Position numbers and translations under genes: made by a program. The notes below the pieces were generated by a model. The model had not been told where the DNA came from. It did no database searches and worked only from the letters and a program-made list of their open reading frames with translations. Positions 39,040 through 48,162 of a DNA stretch of 64,000 nt are shown here, piece after piece. Positions within the stretch are counted from its first letter, which is position 1. Each line of letters starts with the position of its first letter. The DNA comes from an uncultured Roseicyclus sp. (GTDB taxonomy: Bacteria; Pseudomonadota; Alphaproteobacteria; Rhodobacterales; Rhodobacteraceae): the NCBI GenBank assembly GCA_947494975.1, contig CANLXA010000001.1, positions 806,001-870,000 on the forward strand, read 5' to 3'.

Positions 39040-40230
39040 ATGATCTCGCCGGTCCTGCCAAGCTACAGCCGCGCAAACCTCTCCTTCGTCAAAGGCGAAG
39101 GGTCCTGGTTGGTCGAGGCCGATGGGCGACGTTTCCTCGATTTCGCCAGCGGCATCGCCGTGATGTCGCTCGGCCACGGGCACCCCAAGGTCGTGCAGGC
39201 GCTGGTCGATCAGGCCAACGCGCTCTGGCATACGTCCAACCTCTACGAGGTGCCGCAGCAAAAGGCGCTGGCGGACCGGTTGGTGGAGCATACCTTCGCC
39301 GACACCGTCTTTTTCTGCAATTCCGGGACGGAAGCCGCCGAACTGGCGATCAAGATGGCGCGGAAATTCCGGACAGAAACAGGCAGCCCGGACCGCATGA
39401 CGATCCTCACCTTCGAAGGGGCGTTTCACGGGCGGTCCACCGGCGCGATTTCCGCCGCGGGGTCCGAGAAGCTCACCAAAGGCTTCGGCCCGCTTCTGCC
39501 CGGCTTCCGCACCCTGCCCTTCGGCGATCACGACGCCTTGCGGGAGGCGGCGGCCGCCCCGGACGTGGGCGCGATCATGGTGGAACCGATCCAGGGCGAA
39601 GGCGGCATCCGCCCGCTTCCCGATGCCTGCCTCAAAGGCCTGCGCGATCTCTGCGACGAACATGGGCTCCTGCTGATCCTCGATGAAATCCAATGCGGCA
39701 TGGGCCGGACGGGCAAGCTCTTCGCCCATGAATGGGCGGGCATCACGCCCGATATCATGCTGGTCGCCAAGGGGATCGGGGGTGGCTTCCCGCTCGGCGC
39801 GTTGCTGGCCACCGAGGAGGCCGCCAACGGCATGACCGCTGGCACCCATGGCTCGACCTATGGCGGCAATCCGCTTGGCTGCGCCGTGGGCGGCGCGGTG
39901 ATGGACGTGATCACCGAAGACGGGTTCCTCGATGGCGTCGTCGCCAGGGCGGGCTTTCTGCGCCAGAAGCTCGAAGGCCTTGTCGCCTCCCATCCCGACG
40001 TGTTCGATGGCGTCCGCGGTGAGGGCCTGATCCTCGGCCTCACATGCAAGATCCCGCCCGCCGAGATCGTGGCCGAAGGCTACAAACACGAGGTGCTCAC
40101 CGTACCCGCCGCCGACAACGCCCTGCGCATCCTGCCCGCGCTCACGATCAGCGAAGCGGAGATCGCGGAGGGGATCGACCGCCTGGATGCCGCCGCCACC
40201 GCCCTGTCGCGCCGAACAGCCGCCGAGTGA
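39040..40230 (+). CDS. argD: Acetylornithine aminotransferase
   Basis: 396 residues from the ATG at 39040 (MISPVLPSYSRANLSF), with GGAGACGAG upstream; an ATG at 39025 is in frame but leaves no room for the ribosome site. PLP-enzyme blocks: FFCNSGTEAAELAIKMAR, FEGAFHGRSTGA, EPIQGEGG, LDEIQCGMGRTG and the lysine in LVAKGIGGGFPLGA. It makes N-acetylornithine in arginine synthesis and may also act as succinyldiaminopimelate aminotransferase. Followed by argF after 90 bp. Confidence 0.95.
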   Translation: MISPVLPSYSRANLSFVKGEGSWLVEADGRRFLDFASGIAVMSLGHGHPKVVQALVDQANALWHTSNLYEVPQQKALADRLVEHTFADTVFFCNSGTEAAELAIKMARKFRTETGSPDRMTILTFEGAFHGRSTGAISAAGSEKLTKGFGPLLPGFRTLPFGDHDALREAAAAPDVGAIMVEPIQGEGGIRPLPDACLKGLRDLCDEHGLLLILDEIQCGMGRTGKLFAHEWAGITPDIMLVAKGIGGGFPLGALLATEEAANGMTAGTHGSTYGGNPLGCAVGGAVMDVITEDGFLDGVVARAGFLRQKLEGLVASHPDVFDGVRGEGLILGLTCKIPPAEIVAEGYKHEVLTVPAADNALRILPALTISEAEIAEGIDRLDAAATALSRRTAAE

Positions 40231-40320
40231 ATTCGCCCGCCCCCTCTTTGTTCCTCGAACATGCCGGGGAGCGCGAGGGGCTGGCCCCTCGCTCCTTTCG
40301 CCAACCAAAGGCGCCTTCAG

Positions 40321-41247
40321 ATGAACCATTTTCTCGACATCAATAAAACCGACCCCGCCGACCTCCGGCACATGATCGACCATGCCAGCACCATGAAGGC
40401 TGCGCGCCAGGGCCTGCCCAAGGGTACCCCCGATGCCGATCAACCGCTCGCAGGCCATATGGTGGCGCTGATCTTCGAAAAGCCATCCACCCGCACGCGG
40501 GTCTCCTTCGATCTGGGTGTGCGGCAGATGGGCGGGCAGACGATGGTGCTGTCCGGCTCGGAAATGCAGCTTGGCCACGGCGAAACCATCGCCGACACCG
40601 CCCGCGTGCTCAGCCGCTATGTGGACCTCATCATGATCCGCACTTTCGAGGAGGATGTCCTGCTGGAAATGGCCGAGCACGCCACGGTGCCGGTGATCAA
40701 CGGGCTCACCAACCGCACCCATCCCTGCCAGATCATGGCCGATGTGATGACCTTCGAAGAACATCGCGGCCCGATCAACGGCAAGAAGGTCGTCTGGTGC
40801 GGGGATGGCAACAATGTCTTCGCCTCCTTCGCCCATGCCGCCGGGCAATTCGGCTTCGATCTGACCTTTTCGGGCCCACCCACGCTCGATCCCGAGCGGG
40901 GGTTCCTTGAGGAGGCCCGCGCCAAGGGCGTGACCGTCGAGATCGAGCGGGACCCGGCCAAGGCCGCAGATGGCGCCGATCTGGTTGTCACCGACACCTG
41001 GGTGTCCATGCATGACAGCCAGACCGCGCGGGAACGCCGCCACAACCAGCTGCGCCCCTATCAGGTGAATGCGGAGCTGATGGCCCATGCCAAGCCCGAT
41101 GCGCTTTTCATGCATTGCCTGCCCGCGCACCGGAACGAAGAGGCGACGGATGCGGTGATGGACGGCCCGAATTCGGTGATCTTCGATGAGGCCGAGAACC
41201 GCCTTCACGCCCAGAAGGCCATCCTGCGCTGGTGCCTGAATGCTTAG
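40321..41247 (+). CDS. argF: Ornithine carbamoyltransferase
   Basis: 308 residues from the ATG at 40321. Carbamoyl-phosphate motif [12 protein letters not shown], ornithine-binding [17 protein letters not shown], and the [10 protein letters not shown] block are intact. It converts ornithine and carbamoyl phosphate to citrulline. Together with argD this is a small arginine operon. The stop overlaps the next gene by 8 bp. An 830-residue frame on the opposite strand is a shadow. Confidence 0.97.
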   Translation: MNHFLDINKTDPADLRHMIDHASTMKAARQGLPKGTPDADQPLAGHMVALIFEKPSTRTRVSFDLGVRQMGGQTMVLSGSEMQLGHGETIADTARVLSRYVDLIMIRTFEEDVLLEMAEHATVPVINGLTNRTHPCQIMADVMTFEEHRGPINGKKVVWCGDGNNVFASFAHAAGQFGFDLTFSGPPTLDPERGFLEEARAKGVTVEIERDPAKAADGADLVVTDTWVSMHDSQTARERRHNQLRPYQVNAELMAHAKPDALFMHCLPAHRNEEATDAVMDGPNSVIFDEAENRLHAQKAILRWCLNA

Positions 41248-42169
41248 AAACCTGCTCCTGGCGGTCCTCCTCGCCGGGCCGGCGGCGGCGCAAGGTATTG
41301 AATTGACGGTCGACGGCCCGGCAGGTGCGTTGGCGGGAACCCTTGAAGGCATGACGGGCGCGCAGGCGGCCCTGATCCTGCCCGGCTCCGGCCCGACCGA
41401 CCGCAATGGCAACAACGCGGCGGGGCTGTCCACCGACTCCTATCGCCTGCTGGCGGAAGGCCTCGCCGCGGGCGGTCTCCCCACCCTTCGCATCGACAAA
41501 CGCGGGATCGGGGGAAGCGAAGGCGATGGCAATGCGGTCAGCCTTGCCGCCTATCGCGACGATACAGCGGCGTGGATCGCGGCGCTCCGGGCCGAAACGG
41601 GGGCAGAATGTGTCTGGCTGATTGGCCATTCCGAAGGCGGCCTCATCGCGCTCTTTTCCGCGGACTTGCCGGATCTCTGCGGCCTGATCCTGCTGGCCAC
41701 GCCCGGCCGTCCGCTTGGGCCGATCCTTGTCGAACAGATCGCCAACCACCCGCTTTATGGTGGATATGCGGATGACATTGCCCGTGTGGTGGAGGATCTG
41801 TCCGCAGGTCTCCCCCTGAACGTCGATGGGCTGCCGATCGAGCTGGCCCTGCTGTTCCAACCCGCCACGCTCGGCTATCTGACCGAGCTGATTGCAACCG
41901 ACCCGGCGGAGCTGGTGCGCGGGCTGACCCTGCCAATCCTAGCGGTCACCGGCGACACGGACGCGCAGGTGCCCGCCGATGCCGGGGATCACCTCTTGGC
42001 GGCCAACCCGGATGTGGAGGTGGCAACGCTGCCCGGCATGACCCACACGCTCAAACAGGTGGCGCCCGGCGATTTTGCCGCCGGAGCGATGAGCTACGCG
42101 GTGCCCGCCCTGCCGCTGCATGAAGATCTGCTGCCGCTCCTGCTCTCGTTCCTGCAAGGCGCGGAGTGA
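41240..42169 (+). CDS. Secreted alpha/beta hydrolase (serine aminopeptidase S33-like)
   Basis: 309 residues with a signal peptide ([18 protein letters not shown]). The fold markers are [26 protein letters not shown], the nucleophile [12 protein letters not shown] (Ser about residue 130), [12 protein letters not shown] and the late His in GMTHTLKQV. Periplasmic esterase or peptidase, substrate unknown. It overlaps argF by 8 bp and the transporter gene by 4 bp (GTGA), so it is in the arg operon. Confidence 0.85.
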   Translation: MLRNLLLAVLLAGPAAAQGIELTVDGPAGALAGTLEGMTGAQAALILPGSGPTDRNGNNAAGLSTDSYRLLAEGLAAGGLPTLRIDKRGIGGSEGDGNAVSLAAYRDDTAAWIAALRAETGAECVWLIGHSEGGLIALFSADLPDLCGLILLATPGRPLGPILVEQIANHPLYGGYADDIARVVEDLSAGLPLNVDGLPIELALLFQPATLGYLTELIATDPAELVRGLTLPILAVTGDTDAQVPADAGDHLLAANPDVEVATLPGMTHTLKQVAPGDFAAGAMSYAVPALPLHEDLLPLLLSFLQGAE

Positions 42170-43104
42170 CGGGACGCGCCGACGCGCAGAAGGTCGCCCC
42201 GGCAACCGCCGCCGCCGCCGCGCCGGGCCTTGCGGTTGTCTTCATGCTGGGTGCCGCCACGTTCATCGCCGCCACCACCCTTTTGGCCAAGGCGCTCGGC
42301 ACGGACACGCTCGGGCCCGCCCTGCATCCGTTTCAGGTCAGCCATGGGCGGTTCCTGTTTGCCTGGATCGCGATTGCAGCCGCCGTCGCCGCGACGCGCC
42401 CCACGCTGACACGGCCGCATCTGGGCTTGCATATCGGGCGCACGCTGTGCGGCTTTGCGGGCGTCACGATGATGTTCGCCGCCGCGGCGGCGATCCCGCT
42501 GGCCGATGCCACGGCGATCAGCTTCCTGAACCCGGTCTTCGGCATGATCCTCGCCATCCCGCTTCTGGGCGAGAGGGTTGGGAAATGGCGCTGGTTGGCG
42601 GCCGCCATCGCCTTCACCGGCGCGCTGGTCCTGATCCGGCCCGGCGCGGGCGCGGTGCAGGTGGGGGCCCTTCTGGCACTCGGCGCGGCGGTGGCGCTGG
42701 GGCTGGAGCTCACCTTCATCAAGCGGTTGGCGGGCCGCGAACGGCCCCTCCAGATCCTGCTGGTCAACAACTCCCTCGGACTTCTCATCGCAAGCCTTGC
42801 AGTTCTGGCGGTGTGGCAGCCCCCCAACGCGGCCCAATGGGCGGCTCTGGCGGGTCTCGGCCTTGCCATGGCGGTGGCTCAGCTGTGTTTCGTGAACGCC
42901 TTGGCCCGCGCGGATGCAAGCTTCGTGACGCCGTTCTCCTATCTCACGCTTGTTTTCGCAGCCCTCTACGACTTCGCCATTTTCGGTGTCACCCCCACCG
43001 GATTGTCACTTCTCGGCGCGTCGATCATCATCGCGGGCGCCGCCCTTCTGGCGTGGCGGGAGGCGCGGGCTAGCGCGCCGGGGGCGCCGTCAGCAGATCC
43101 CTGA
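42166..43104 (+). CDS. DMT-superfamily (EamA) exporter
   Basis: 312 residues from a GTG overlapping the previous stop as GTGA. Ten hydrophobic helices form two EamA repeats; the first ends with ISFLNPVFGMILAIPLLGER, a typical EamA boundary. Such proteins export amino acids or metabolites. Being at the end of an arginine operon, an amino-acid substrate is possible but unproven. The last 35 bp overlap the convergent beta-lactamase-fold gene. Confidence 0.85.
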   Translation: MTGRADAQKVAPATAAAAAPGLAVVFMLGAATFIAATTLLAKALGTDTLGPALHPFQVSHGRFLFAWIAIAAAVAATRPTLTRPHLGLHIGRTLCGFAGVTMMFAAAAAIPLADATAISFLNPVFGMILAIPLLGERVGKWRWLAAAIAFTGALVLIRPGAGAVQVGALLALGAAVALGLELTFIKRLAGRERPLQILLVNNSLGLLIASLAVLAVWQPPNAAQWAALAGLGLAMAVAQLCFVNALARADASFVTPFSYLTLVFAALYDFAIFGVTPTGLSLLGASIIIAGAALLAWREARASAPGAPSADP

Positions 43105-44149
43105 GCGCGGAATCCACCGGCTCGGCCACCTCGGCCAGATCACCGGAGTTCACCGCCACGAAAATCGCCTCACCAGCGGCGGGGTCGATGTAAGCCACCG
43201 CGTACCATAGCGTGTTGGACCCGGAGTGGACGAGGCTTCCGTCATCGCCCACGCCCCAGCCCATCGCGTAGCTCTGCGGGCCAACGGGGCTGTGCAATTC
43301 GTCCCACATGGCGGGGCTCAGGAAACCCGCGTCGCGGTCCAGATGCGCGCGCAGGTAGCGCAACATGTCGTCGGTGGTCAGGTGAACCCGCCCTGCCGGA
43401 CCCATGGCGGGGATATTATCCGCGTCCGATCCTTGCCCCGCCGCGCGGATGCCGCCGAACAGCCGCGCGGAATGCCCCTCGGCCACGTCGCCCTGGGGCG
43501 GGCCGAACCCGGCGCTGGTGATCCCGAGGGGCGCGAAGACCTCCGCCGCGATCAACTCCTCCCACGATGCGCCGCCCACCGCCTCCAGCATCGCACCGGC
43601 CACAACGTAACCCGCGTTGGAATAAAGGTATTCACCTCGCGGGCCCACGGGCTCCTCCCCCAGCATCTCCTCCACGTAGCTGCTGCGCGGGCCCTGCCCC
43701 AACATCATCGCCCTGATCCGTCCGATATTCGGGGCCATGCCTGATGCATGGGTCAGAAAATCGCGTAAAGGCACCGTGTCCCAGGCCGGGTGCCGGTCCG
43801 GATAGGTCGCGCCCAGAACCTCCGCGATGGTGCTGTCCCACGTGATCAGATCGGCCTCCACCAGTCGCGCCGCCAGCGTAGAGGTCATGGATTTCGTCAG
43901 GGACCCGATATGCCACAACTCCTCCACGGTCACCGGCGCGCTTCCATCCAGAACGCGATCGCCTGCGACCGCGAAGACCATCCCGTCGGCCGATACGCGC
44001 CCGGCAGTCGCCGCGGGGATCGCCGGATCCGAAGCGAGGCTGTTGGCAATCGCATCGGGCGGGCTCTGCGCCAGGCCCGGTGCCGCGCCGGCCGCGCCCA
44101 GGACGACCGACATGGCGCCTCCCATAAGCCTGCTTGTCCGCTGTCGCAT
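43070..44149 (-). CDS. Serine hydrolase of the beta-lactamase class C / D-Ala-D-Ala peptidase family
   Basis: 359 residues from the ATG at 44149 with a signal peptide ending PGLAQ. The three active-site motifs of the PBP/class C fold are visible: S-x-x-K in GSLTKSMTS, Y-x-N in YSNAGY, and HSG in SLVHSGSNT. The HSG in place of KTG is common in non-beta-lactamase esterase-like members, so antibiotic resistance should not be assumed. It is periplasmic and overlaps the DMT gene tail-to-tail by 35 bp. Confidence 0.87.
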   Translation of the reverse strand: MRQRTSRLMGGAMSVVLGAAGAAPGLAQSPPDAIANSLASDPAIPAATAGRVSADGMVFAVAGDRVLDGSAPVTVEELWHIGSLTKSMTSTLAARLVEADLITWDSTIAEVLGATYPDRHPAWDTVPLRDFLTHASGMAPNIGRIRAMMLGQGPRSSYVEEMLGEEPVGPRGEYLYSNAGYVVAGAMLEAVGGASWEELIAAEVFAPLGITSAGFGPPQGDVAEGHSARLFGGIRAAGQGSDADNIPAMGPAGRVHLTTDDMLRYLRAHLDRDAGFLSPAMWDELHSPVGPQSYAMGWGVGDDGSLVHSGSNTLWYAVAYIDPAAGEAIFVAVNSGDLAEVAEPVDSALRDLLTAPPAR

Positions 44150-44304
44150 CGCGTGCCTCCGCTGTCTTTTCGCCCGATGCACCTTGTCTCTCCGGACGGG
44201 CCGCATCACAATGGGGCTTTCAATTGCTGGCGTCTCGCCCCATATGGGCAGGCTGATACCAGAGCGCCGCTCGTGGCGGAATGAACAGATCGGAAAGTGC
44301 GGAT

Positions 44305-44904
44305 ATGTCCTGGACCGACGAACGCGTCGAATTGTTAAAGAAGATGTGGGGCGAAGGCCAATCGGCCAGCCAGATTGCCAAGGAGTTGGGCGGGGTCACG
44401 CGCAATGCCGTGATCGGCAAGGTGCACCGTCTGGGCCTGTCTAACCGCTCCGGCGGGGGCGGAACCTCGGCGCCGTCAAAACCGGCGGCCACCGCAAAAG
44501 AGCCCGATGCAGCGCCCGCCGCCAAGGCCGAGGCCGCGCCAAAGTCTGCGCCCGAGACGAAATCGGCCACACCGCCGCCCGCCGCGGCACCTGTTCCGCG
44601 CCCCTCGAACGTGATGCCCTTGCGCAAGCCCATTGCACCGGCGGGCCAGCCTCTGCCGCCGCAACCTTCGGCCAACGAGATCAGCCCCGAAGCGCTCGCC
44701 AAGGTCAACGAGGTTGAGAAGCACGCCAAGAAGATCAGCCTGATGGAGCTGACCGAGCGGGTTTGCAAATGGCCCATCGGCGATCCGGCGACCGAGGATT
44801 TCTATTTCTGCGGGCTGCCGGTTCAGCAGGGCAAACCTTATTGCGAGCCCCATGTCGGCGTCGCGTTCCAGCCGATGTCGTCACGCCGCGATCGGCGTCG
44901 GTAA
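44305..44904 (+). CDS. gcrA: GcrA cell-cycle regulator
   Basis: 199 residues from the ATG at 44305 (MSWTDERVELLKKMWGEG), the family-typical start, with GGAAAG upstream; an ATG at 44281 would add 8 residues. The N-terminal HTH-like domain (SASQIAKELGGVTRNAVIGK) is followed by an Ala/Pro/Lys-rich linker and a C-terminal Cys/His block (CKWPIGDPATEDFYFCG, YCEPH). GcrA binds sigma-70 RNA polymerase and activates promoters with methylated GANTC sites. The 168 bp that follow contain a GGGTGCCGC/GCGGCGCCC hairpin at about 44913 without a T-run. Confidence 0.95.
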   Translation: MSWTDERVELLKKMWGEGQSASQIAKELGGVTRNAVIGKVHRLGLSNRSGGGGTSAPSKPAATAKEPDAAPAAKAEAAPKSAPETKSATPPPAAAPVPRPSNVMPLRKPIAPAGQPLPPQPSANEISPEALAKVNEVEKHAKKISLMELTERVCKWPIGDPATEDFYFCGLPVQQGKPYCEPHVGVAFQPMSSRRDRRR

Positions 44905-45073
44905 GTCTGGATGGGTGCCGCCCTGCGCGGCGCCCGGTTCCAATGCTGGCACAGACGTCTATGGCCAAGGTCATGGCCCCAGCCTGACGGCCCCAACGTC
45001 GCCCTCAAGGATACGTGATTGGTGCCCGGACCGACCCCGGCCCTAGGCTTGGATGCGATAGCGGGGGACCATC

Positions 45074-45568
45074 ATGAAAAAGAAACGAGTCAAAGCGCAG
45101 GCCAAGCCGCGCAAATCGAATCCGGCCGCGGCAGATGTGTCGACAACCGACCGGCGCGGGGCCCTGCGCCTGATACGCAATCTCGCCATCGGTGTGCCCG
45201 TGATCGGCGCGGCGGGGTATCTCACCGTCGGATACGTTGAGGCCTCGATCTGCGAATTCGACCTCACCAAGATCGGGGACGGCCTGCCCTCGGTGGTGCA
45301 AATCCACGATCCGCAATGCGACCTTTGCCTGACCCTGCAACGCCAGACCCGCCGCGCGCTGCGGAGCTACGATGACGAGACCTTTCACTTCCTCGTGGCC
45401 AACGTCGCCACGCTTGATGGCCGCCTCTTCGCACAGAACCAGGGCGTCGCGAACGTCACCCTTGTGCTCCTCGACGGTGCCGGACGTCAGGTCGGGGTGG
45501 TCCGTGGCCCCCTGAGTGATGCAGAACTCCGCAATGCCCTTGCGGCCTATCTGGACGCGTACACTTAG
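45074..45568 (+). CDS. Membrane-tethered thioredoxin-like protein
   Basis: 164 residues. A basic cytoplasmic N-terminus (MKKKRVKAQAKPRKS) and a membrane helix (about 33-56, LAIGVPVIGAAGYLTVGYVE) precede a short domain with CDLC near residue 85 in QIHDPQCDLCLTLQRQ, followed by FHFLVANVATLDG and a strand VTLVLLDGAG. This looks like a compact thioredoxin fold facing the periplasm, a candidate thiol-disulfide protein. No exact family recognised. Confidence 0.7.
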   Translation: MKKKRVKAQAKPRKSNPAAADVSTTDRRGALRLIRNLAIGVPVIGAAGYLTVGYVEASICEFDLTKIGDGLPSVVQIHDPQCDLCLTLQRQTRRALRSYDDETFHFLVANVATLDGRLFAQNQGVANVTLVLLDGAGRQVGVVRGPLSDAELRNALAAYLDAYT

Positions 45569-45632
45569 GCGCGCACCGTGGGACGGCGGGTGGGGCGGCT
45601 TTGGTCTTGACCAAACAGCGTCACCCCCGGGC

Positions 45633-46148
45633 CTACCGGCAATTCCGCGCGATCTCCCGGTCATTCAGGCCGGTTTCCACCAACAGGCACCGGTTGCGCG
45701 CCTCGTAATAATAGCCCCGCGCATACCAACCCACGGCGGCATCGATATCCCCGTCCGACACCAGCCACGCCCCGCGCAGATACCGACCCGCATATTCAAG
45801 GTTCGTGCGCGCATCCAGCAGATCGTCCGGCGCGCCGCGGAAGCCCATGGTCCGGGCTGTCTGGGGCAGGATCTGCATCAATCCGTAATAGGGCCCATTG
45901 CGGGCATCCGCGCGGTAATCGCTCTCGCGCTGGATCACTCGGTGCAACAAGGCCGTCGGGATCTCATGGCGCGCGGCATATTCGTTGACCAGCACCCGCA
46001 TCTCCGCGGTCTCGCCGGGATAGAGCGCGGCCTGCGTTCGCACTTCCCCACTCCGCCCGTCGCCAAACCCAAGCAGCCCGCCGCCACAGCCCGACAAAAT
46101 CGCTGTCAAACCCAGCAGCATCAGCCCATGCATCATAAGTCGGATCAT
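45633..46148 (-). CDS. Lytic transglycosylase lipoprotein (SLT domain)
   Basis: 171 residues from the ATG at 46148 (MIRLMMHGLMLLGLTAILSGC). The lipobox LSGC gives a lipidated Cys-21. The SLT core is visible: ALLHRVIQRESDYR (catalytic Glu), GPYYGLMQILPQTARTMGF, and NLEYAGRYLRGAW. It cleaves peptidoglycan glycan strands. It starts 4 bp after the AsmA stop, so the two are co-expressed. The domain is short at the C-terminus. Confidence 0.88.
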   Translation of the reverse strand: MIRLMMHGLMLLGLTAILSGCGGGLLGFGDGRSGEVRTQAALYPGETAEMRVLVNEYAARHEIPTALLHRVIQRESDYRADARNGPYYGLMQILPQTARTMGFRGAPDDLLDARTNLEYAGRYLRGAWLVSDGDIDAAVGWYARGYYYEARNRCLLVETGLNDREIARNCR

Positions 46149-46152
46149 CACA

Positions 46153-47952
46153 TCACTCTTCCACATCCAGGTCCTCGTCCTCCGGGGCCACGGCACCATC
46201 GGTCTCTTCATCATCTATTGTCTCGGCGGCCTCCTGCGCCGCCTCCTCACCCGACAGGCGGGTGCGGTCCTCCTGCGCCTGCCGCGCGGCCTCAGCCCGC
46301 TCGGCCAGGGCAACGGGATCCGGTCCGATCTCCGGCGCCGCCCAGGGCCCGAGAACCAGCAGCGGCACGCCGCCCTCCGGGGTGATCCGATAGTCGAGCG
46401 TCCGGACGGTCAGATCAACCTGCCCTGACCCTTCGGCAAGGCCCCAAGGCGCGAACAGAAGCACGTCTTCGCTCAGCACCACCCCATCGCGCACGCGGAA
46501 CTCCGCCGTAACACGGTCGAAGTCCGTGCCGCCAAGCGCCTCCAGAACCGGCAGCGGCAGGCGCCCCGCCCCAAGCGTCATGTCTCCCTCGGCCTCCAGC
46601 CCGGCCAGAATGCTGCGCACATCGCGGCCCACGGCCAGAAACTCCATCCCGAACGATCCCTCGCCCTCGATGTCCGTCCGCGACAGCAGCGTGGCCATAT
46701 CCATATTGGCGAAGATCAGATCGCCGCCGATCGATCCGTCGCCCCGGCCGTTGACCACGAATTGCCCCGCCACCTGCCCGCCAGCGGCATGGATCCGGGC
46801 GATGTCAAACACCAGCCGCCCCCGTGTAAGCGTTACGCGCAGGTCAATCTCACGCAGCGTTGTGTCGCCCAGATCCAACGCATCGGCCCGAACAGTGAAC
46901 TCCGCATCCGCATTGAACAGTGACGACAGGTCGACGGGATCGGCACGCCAGTTGCCCTCCGCATCCGTGAGGCTCAGATCCAGCGGCACGGCCACGCTGC
47001 CACCAGTTACCGTGCCGCGCAGCATCGGGCGGTCGTCGCCCGGTAGGATATCGAGCGCGAGGTTCAGCTCCGTGTCGTCCAGCCGCAAAACCGCATCGCG
47101 AAGATGCACGCCGCCGCCGGGCACCAGCGTCACCTCGCCGCGCGCCGACACGTCACCGGTGCCAAGCCCGTCCGGCAGATCCGGGATCGACAGGTCCAAC
47201 GCATCGGTCAATTGACCAAGGTCCGAGGCTTGCAGGTCCAGGCGCCCTTCCAGGTTGGCGCCAAGGGCCCCGCGCCCGTCGAACCGCACCTCGCCGCCGG
47301 GCCAGGACAGATCGGCGCGCACCGGCTGCGCCTGCCCGTCGACCATATCCGCGATCCCGGCAATGGTGAGCGATCCTTCCAGCCGCGTCCCGTCGAGCAC
47401 ACCCGTGCCCGCCATGGACGCCGCGCCGCCGGCCTCGGGAAACCCGATCACGGCGTTGATCTGACGCAGGGTCACCCGGCGGTCGGCCCGCCGATCGACA
47501 AATCGCAGATCGGTGTCGGAGACGCGCGCCTGATCCAGCGCCACGCGCAAAGCCGCCAAACCAGGGGCGCCATCCCATGAAACGCGACCATCGGCCGTGC
47601 GCACAAGCGTGATCTCCGCCCCCGAAAGGTCCAGCGTCTCCATCTGGATCTCACCGGAAAACAGGCCCGCCCAGGTCATCTCGAACCGCGCGACATCTGC
47701 GGCGATCATCGGCGTGCGCCCGGCCCAGTCGGGATTGGCGAGTTCGAAGCCCCCCGCCACAATGGTCAGGTTGGGCCAGAGTGTCGGGCGGACGGCGCCC
47801 GAGATTGTCACTTCGCGCCCGGTGCTCTCCGCCAATCGGTCCGTCACAATCCGCGCGACGCGCTCGGCGGGCAGAAGCAAAACGAACGCCACCGCCAAGG
47901 CCGCCAGCACGACAAGCGCGCCCACAATCCTGAATATCCACCTTAGGGCCAC
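46153..47952 (-). CDS. AsmA family protein
   Basis: 599 residues. An N-terminal membrane anchor (IVGALVVLAALAVAFVLLL) is followed by the AsmA domain (GREVTISGAVRPTLWPNLTI, VRTADGRVSWDG) and a long beta-rich periplasmic part ending in the AsmA_2-type C-terminus (DYRITPEGGVPLLVLGP). The last 50 residues are acidic and low-complexity. AsmA-like proteins are bridge-like lipid-transport proteins of the outer membrane. Operon with the lytic transglycosylase. Confidence 0.9.
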   Translation of the reverse strand: MALRWIFRIVGALVVLAALAVAFVLLLPAERVARIVTDRLAESTGREVTISGAVRPTLWPNLTIVAGGFELANPDWAGRTPMIAADVARFEMTWAGLFSGEIQMETLDLSGAEITLVRTADGRVSWDGAPGLAALRVALDQARVSDTDLRFVDRRADRRVTLRQINAVIGFPEAGGAASMAGTGVLDGTRLEGSLTIAGIADMVDGQAQPVRADLSWPGGEVRFDGRGALGANLEGRLDLQASDLGQLTDALDLSIPDLPDGLGTGDVSARGEVTLVPGGGVHLRDAVLRLDDTELNLALDILPGDDRPMLRGTVTGGSVAVPLDLSLTDAEGNWRADPVDLSSLFNADAEFTVRADALDLGDTTLREIDLRVTLTRGRLVFDIARIHAAGGQVAGQFVVNGRGDGSIGGDLIFANMDMATLLSRTDIEGEGSFGMEFLAVGRDVRSILAGLEAEGDMTLGAGRLPLPVLEALGGTDFDRVTAEFRVRDGVVLSEDVLLFAPWGLAEGSGQVDLTVRTLDYRITPEGGVPLLVLGPWAAPEIGPDPVALAERAEAARQAQEDRTRLSGEEAAQEAAETIDDEETDGAVAPEDEDLDVEE

Positions 47953-48162
47953 GCCATCGCTCCGCTCATCGCCGCCAGCCTACCCTGACCTTCCCCGCAC
48001 GCCCATCCCCCGGAGGCGGAGATTTTCGTGATCCTGCAAGAGATTGCCGATGCAACGGCCCGTGCAAGCGCGCCACGGCGATGGGCTTGCGGCGCACCTT
48101 CGCCACCTGCAAACGCAAAGTTGGGGCTTTCCCGGCAGGGGCGGGCGGGGTAGAGCGCTGCC

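Noticed and set aside
38941-41433. 830-residue minus-strand open frame over argD, argF and the hydrolase gene
   Set aside because: Antisense to three intact genes; same mirror-frame composition.
43070-44149. Antibiotic-resistance beta-lactamase
   Set aside because: The fold and SxxK/YxN motifs fit, but HSG replaces KTG and the family is dominated by esterases and peptidases; resistance cannot be claimed.
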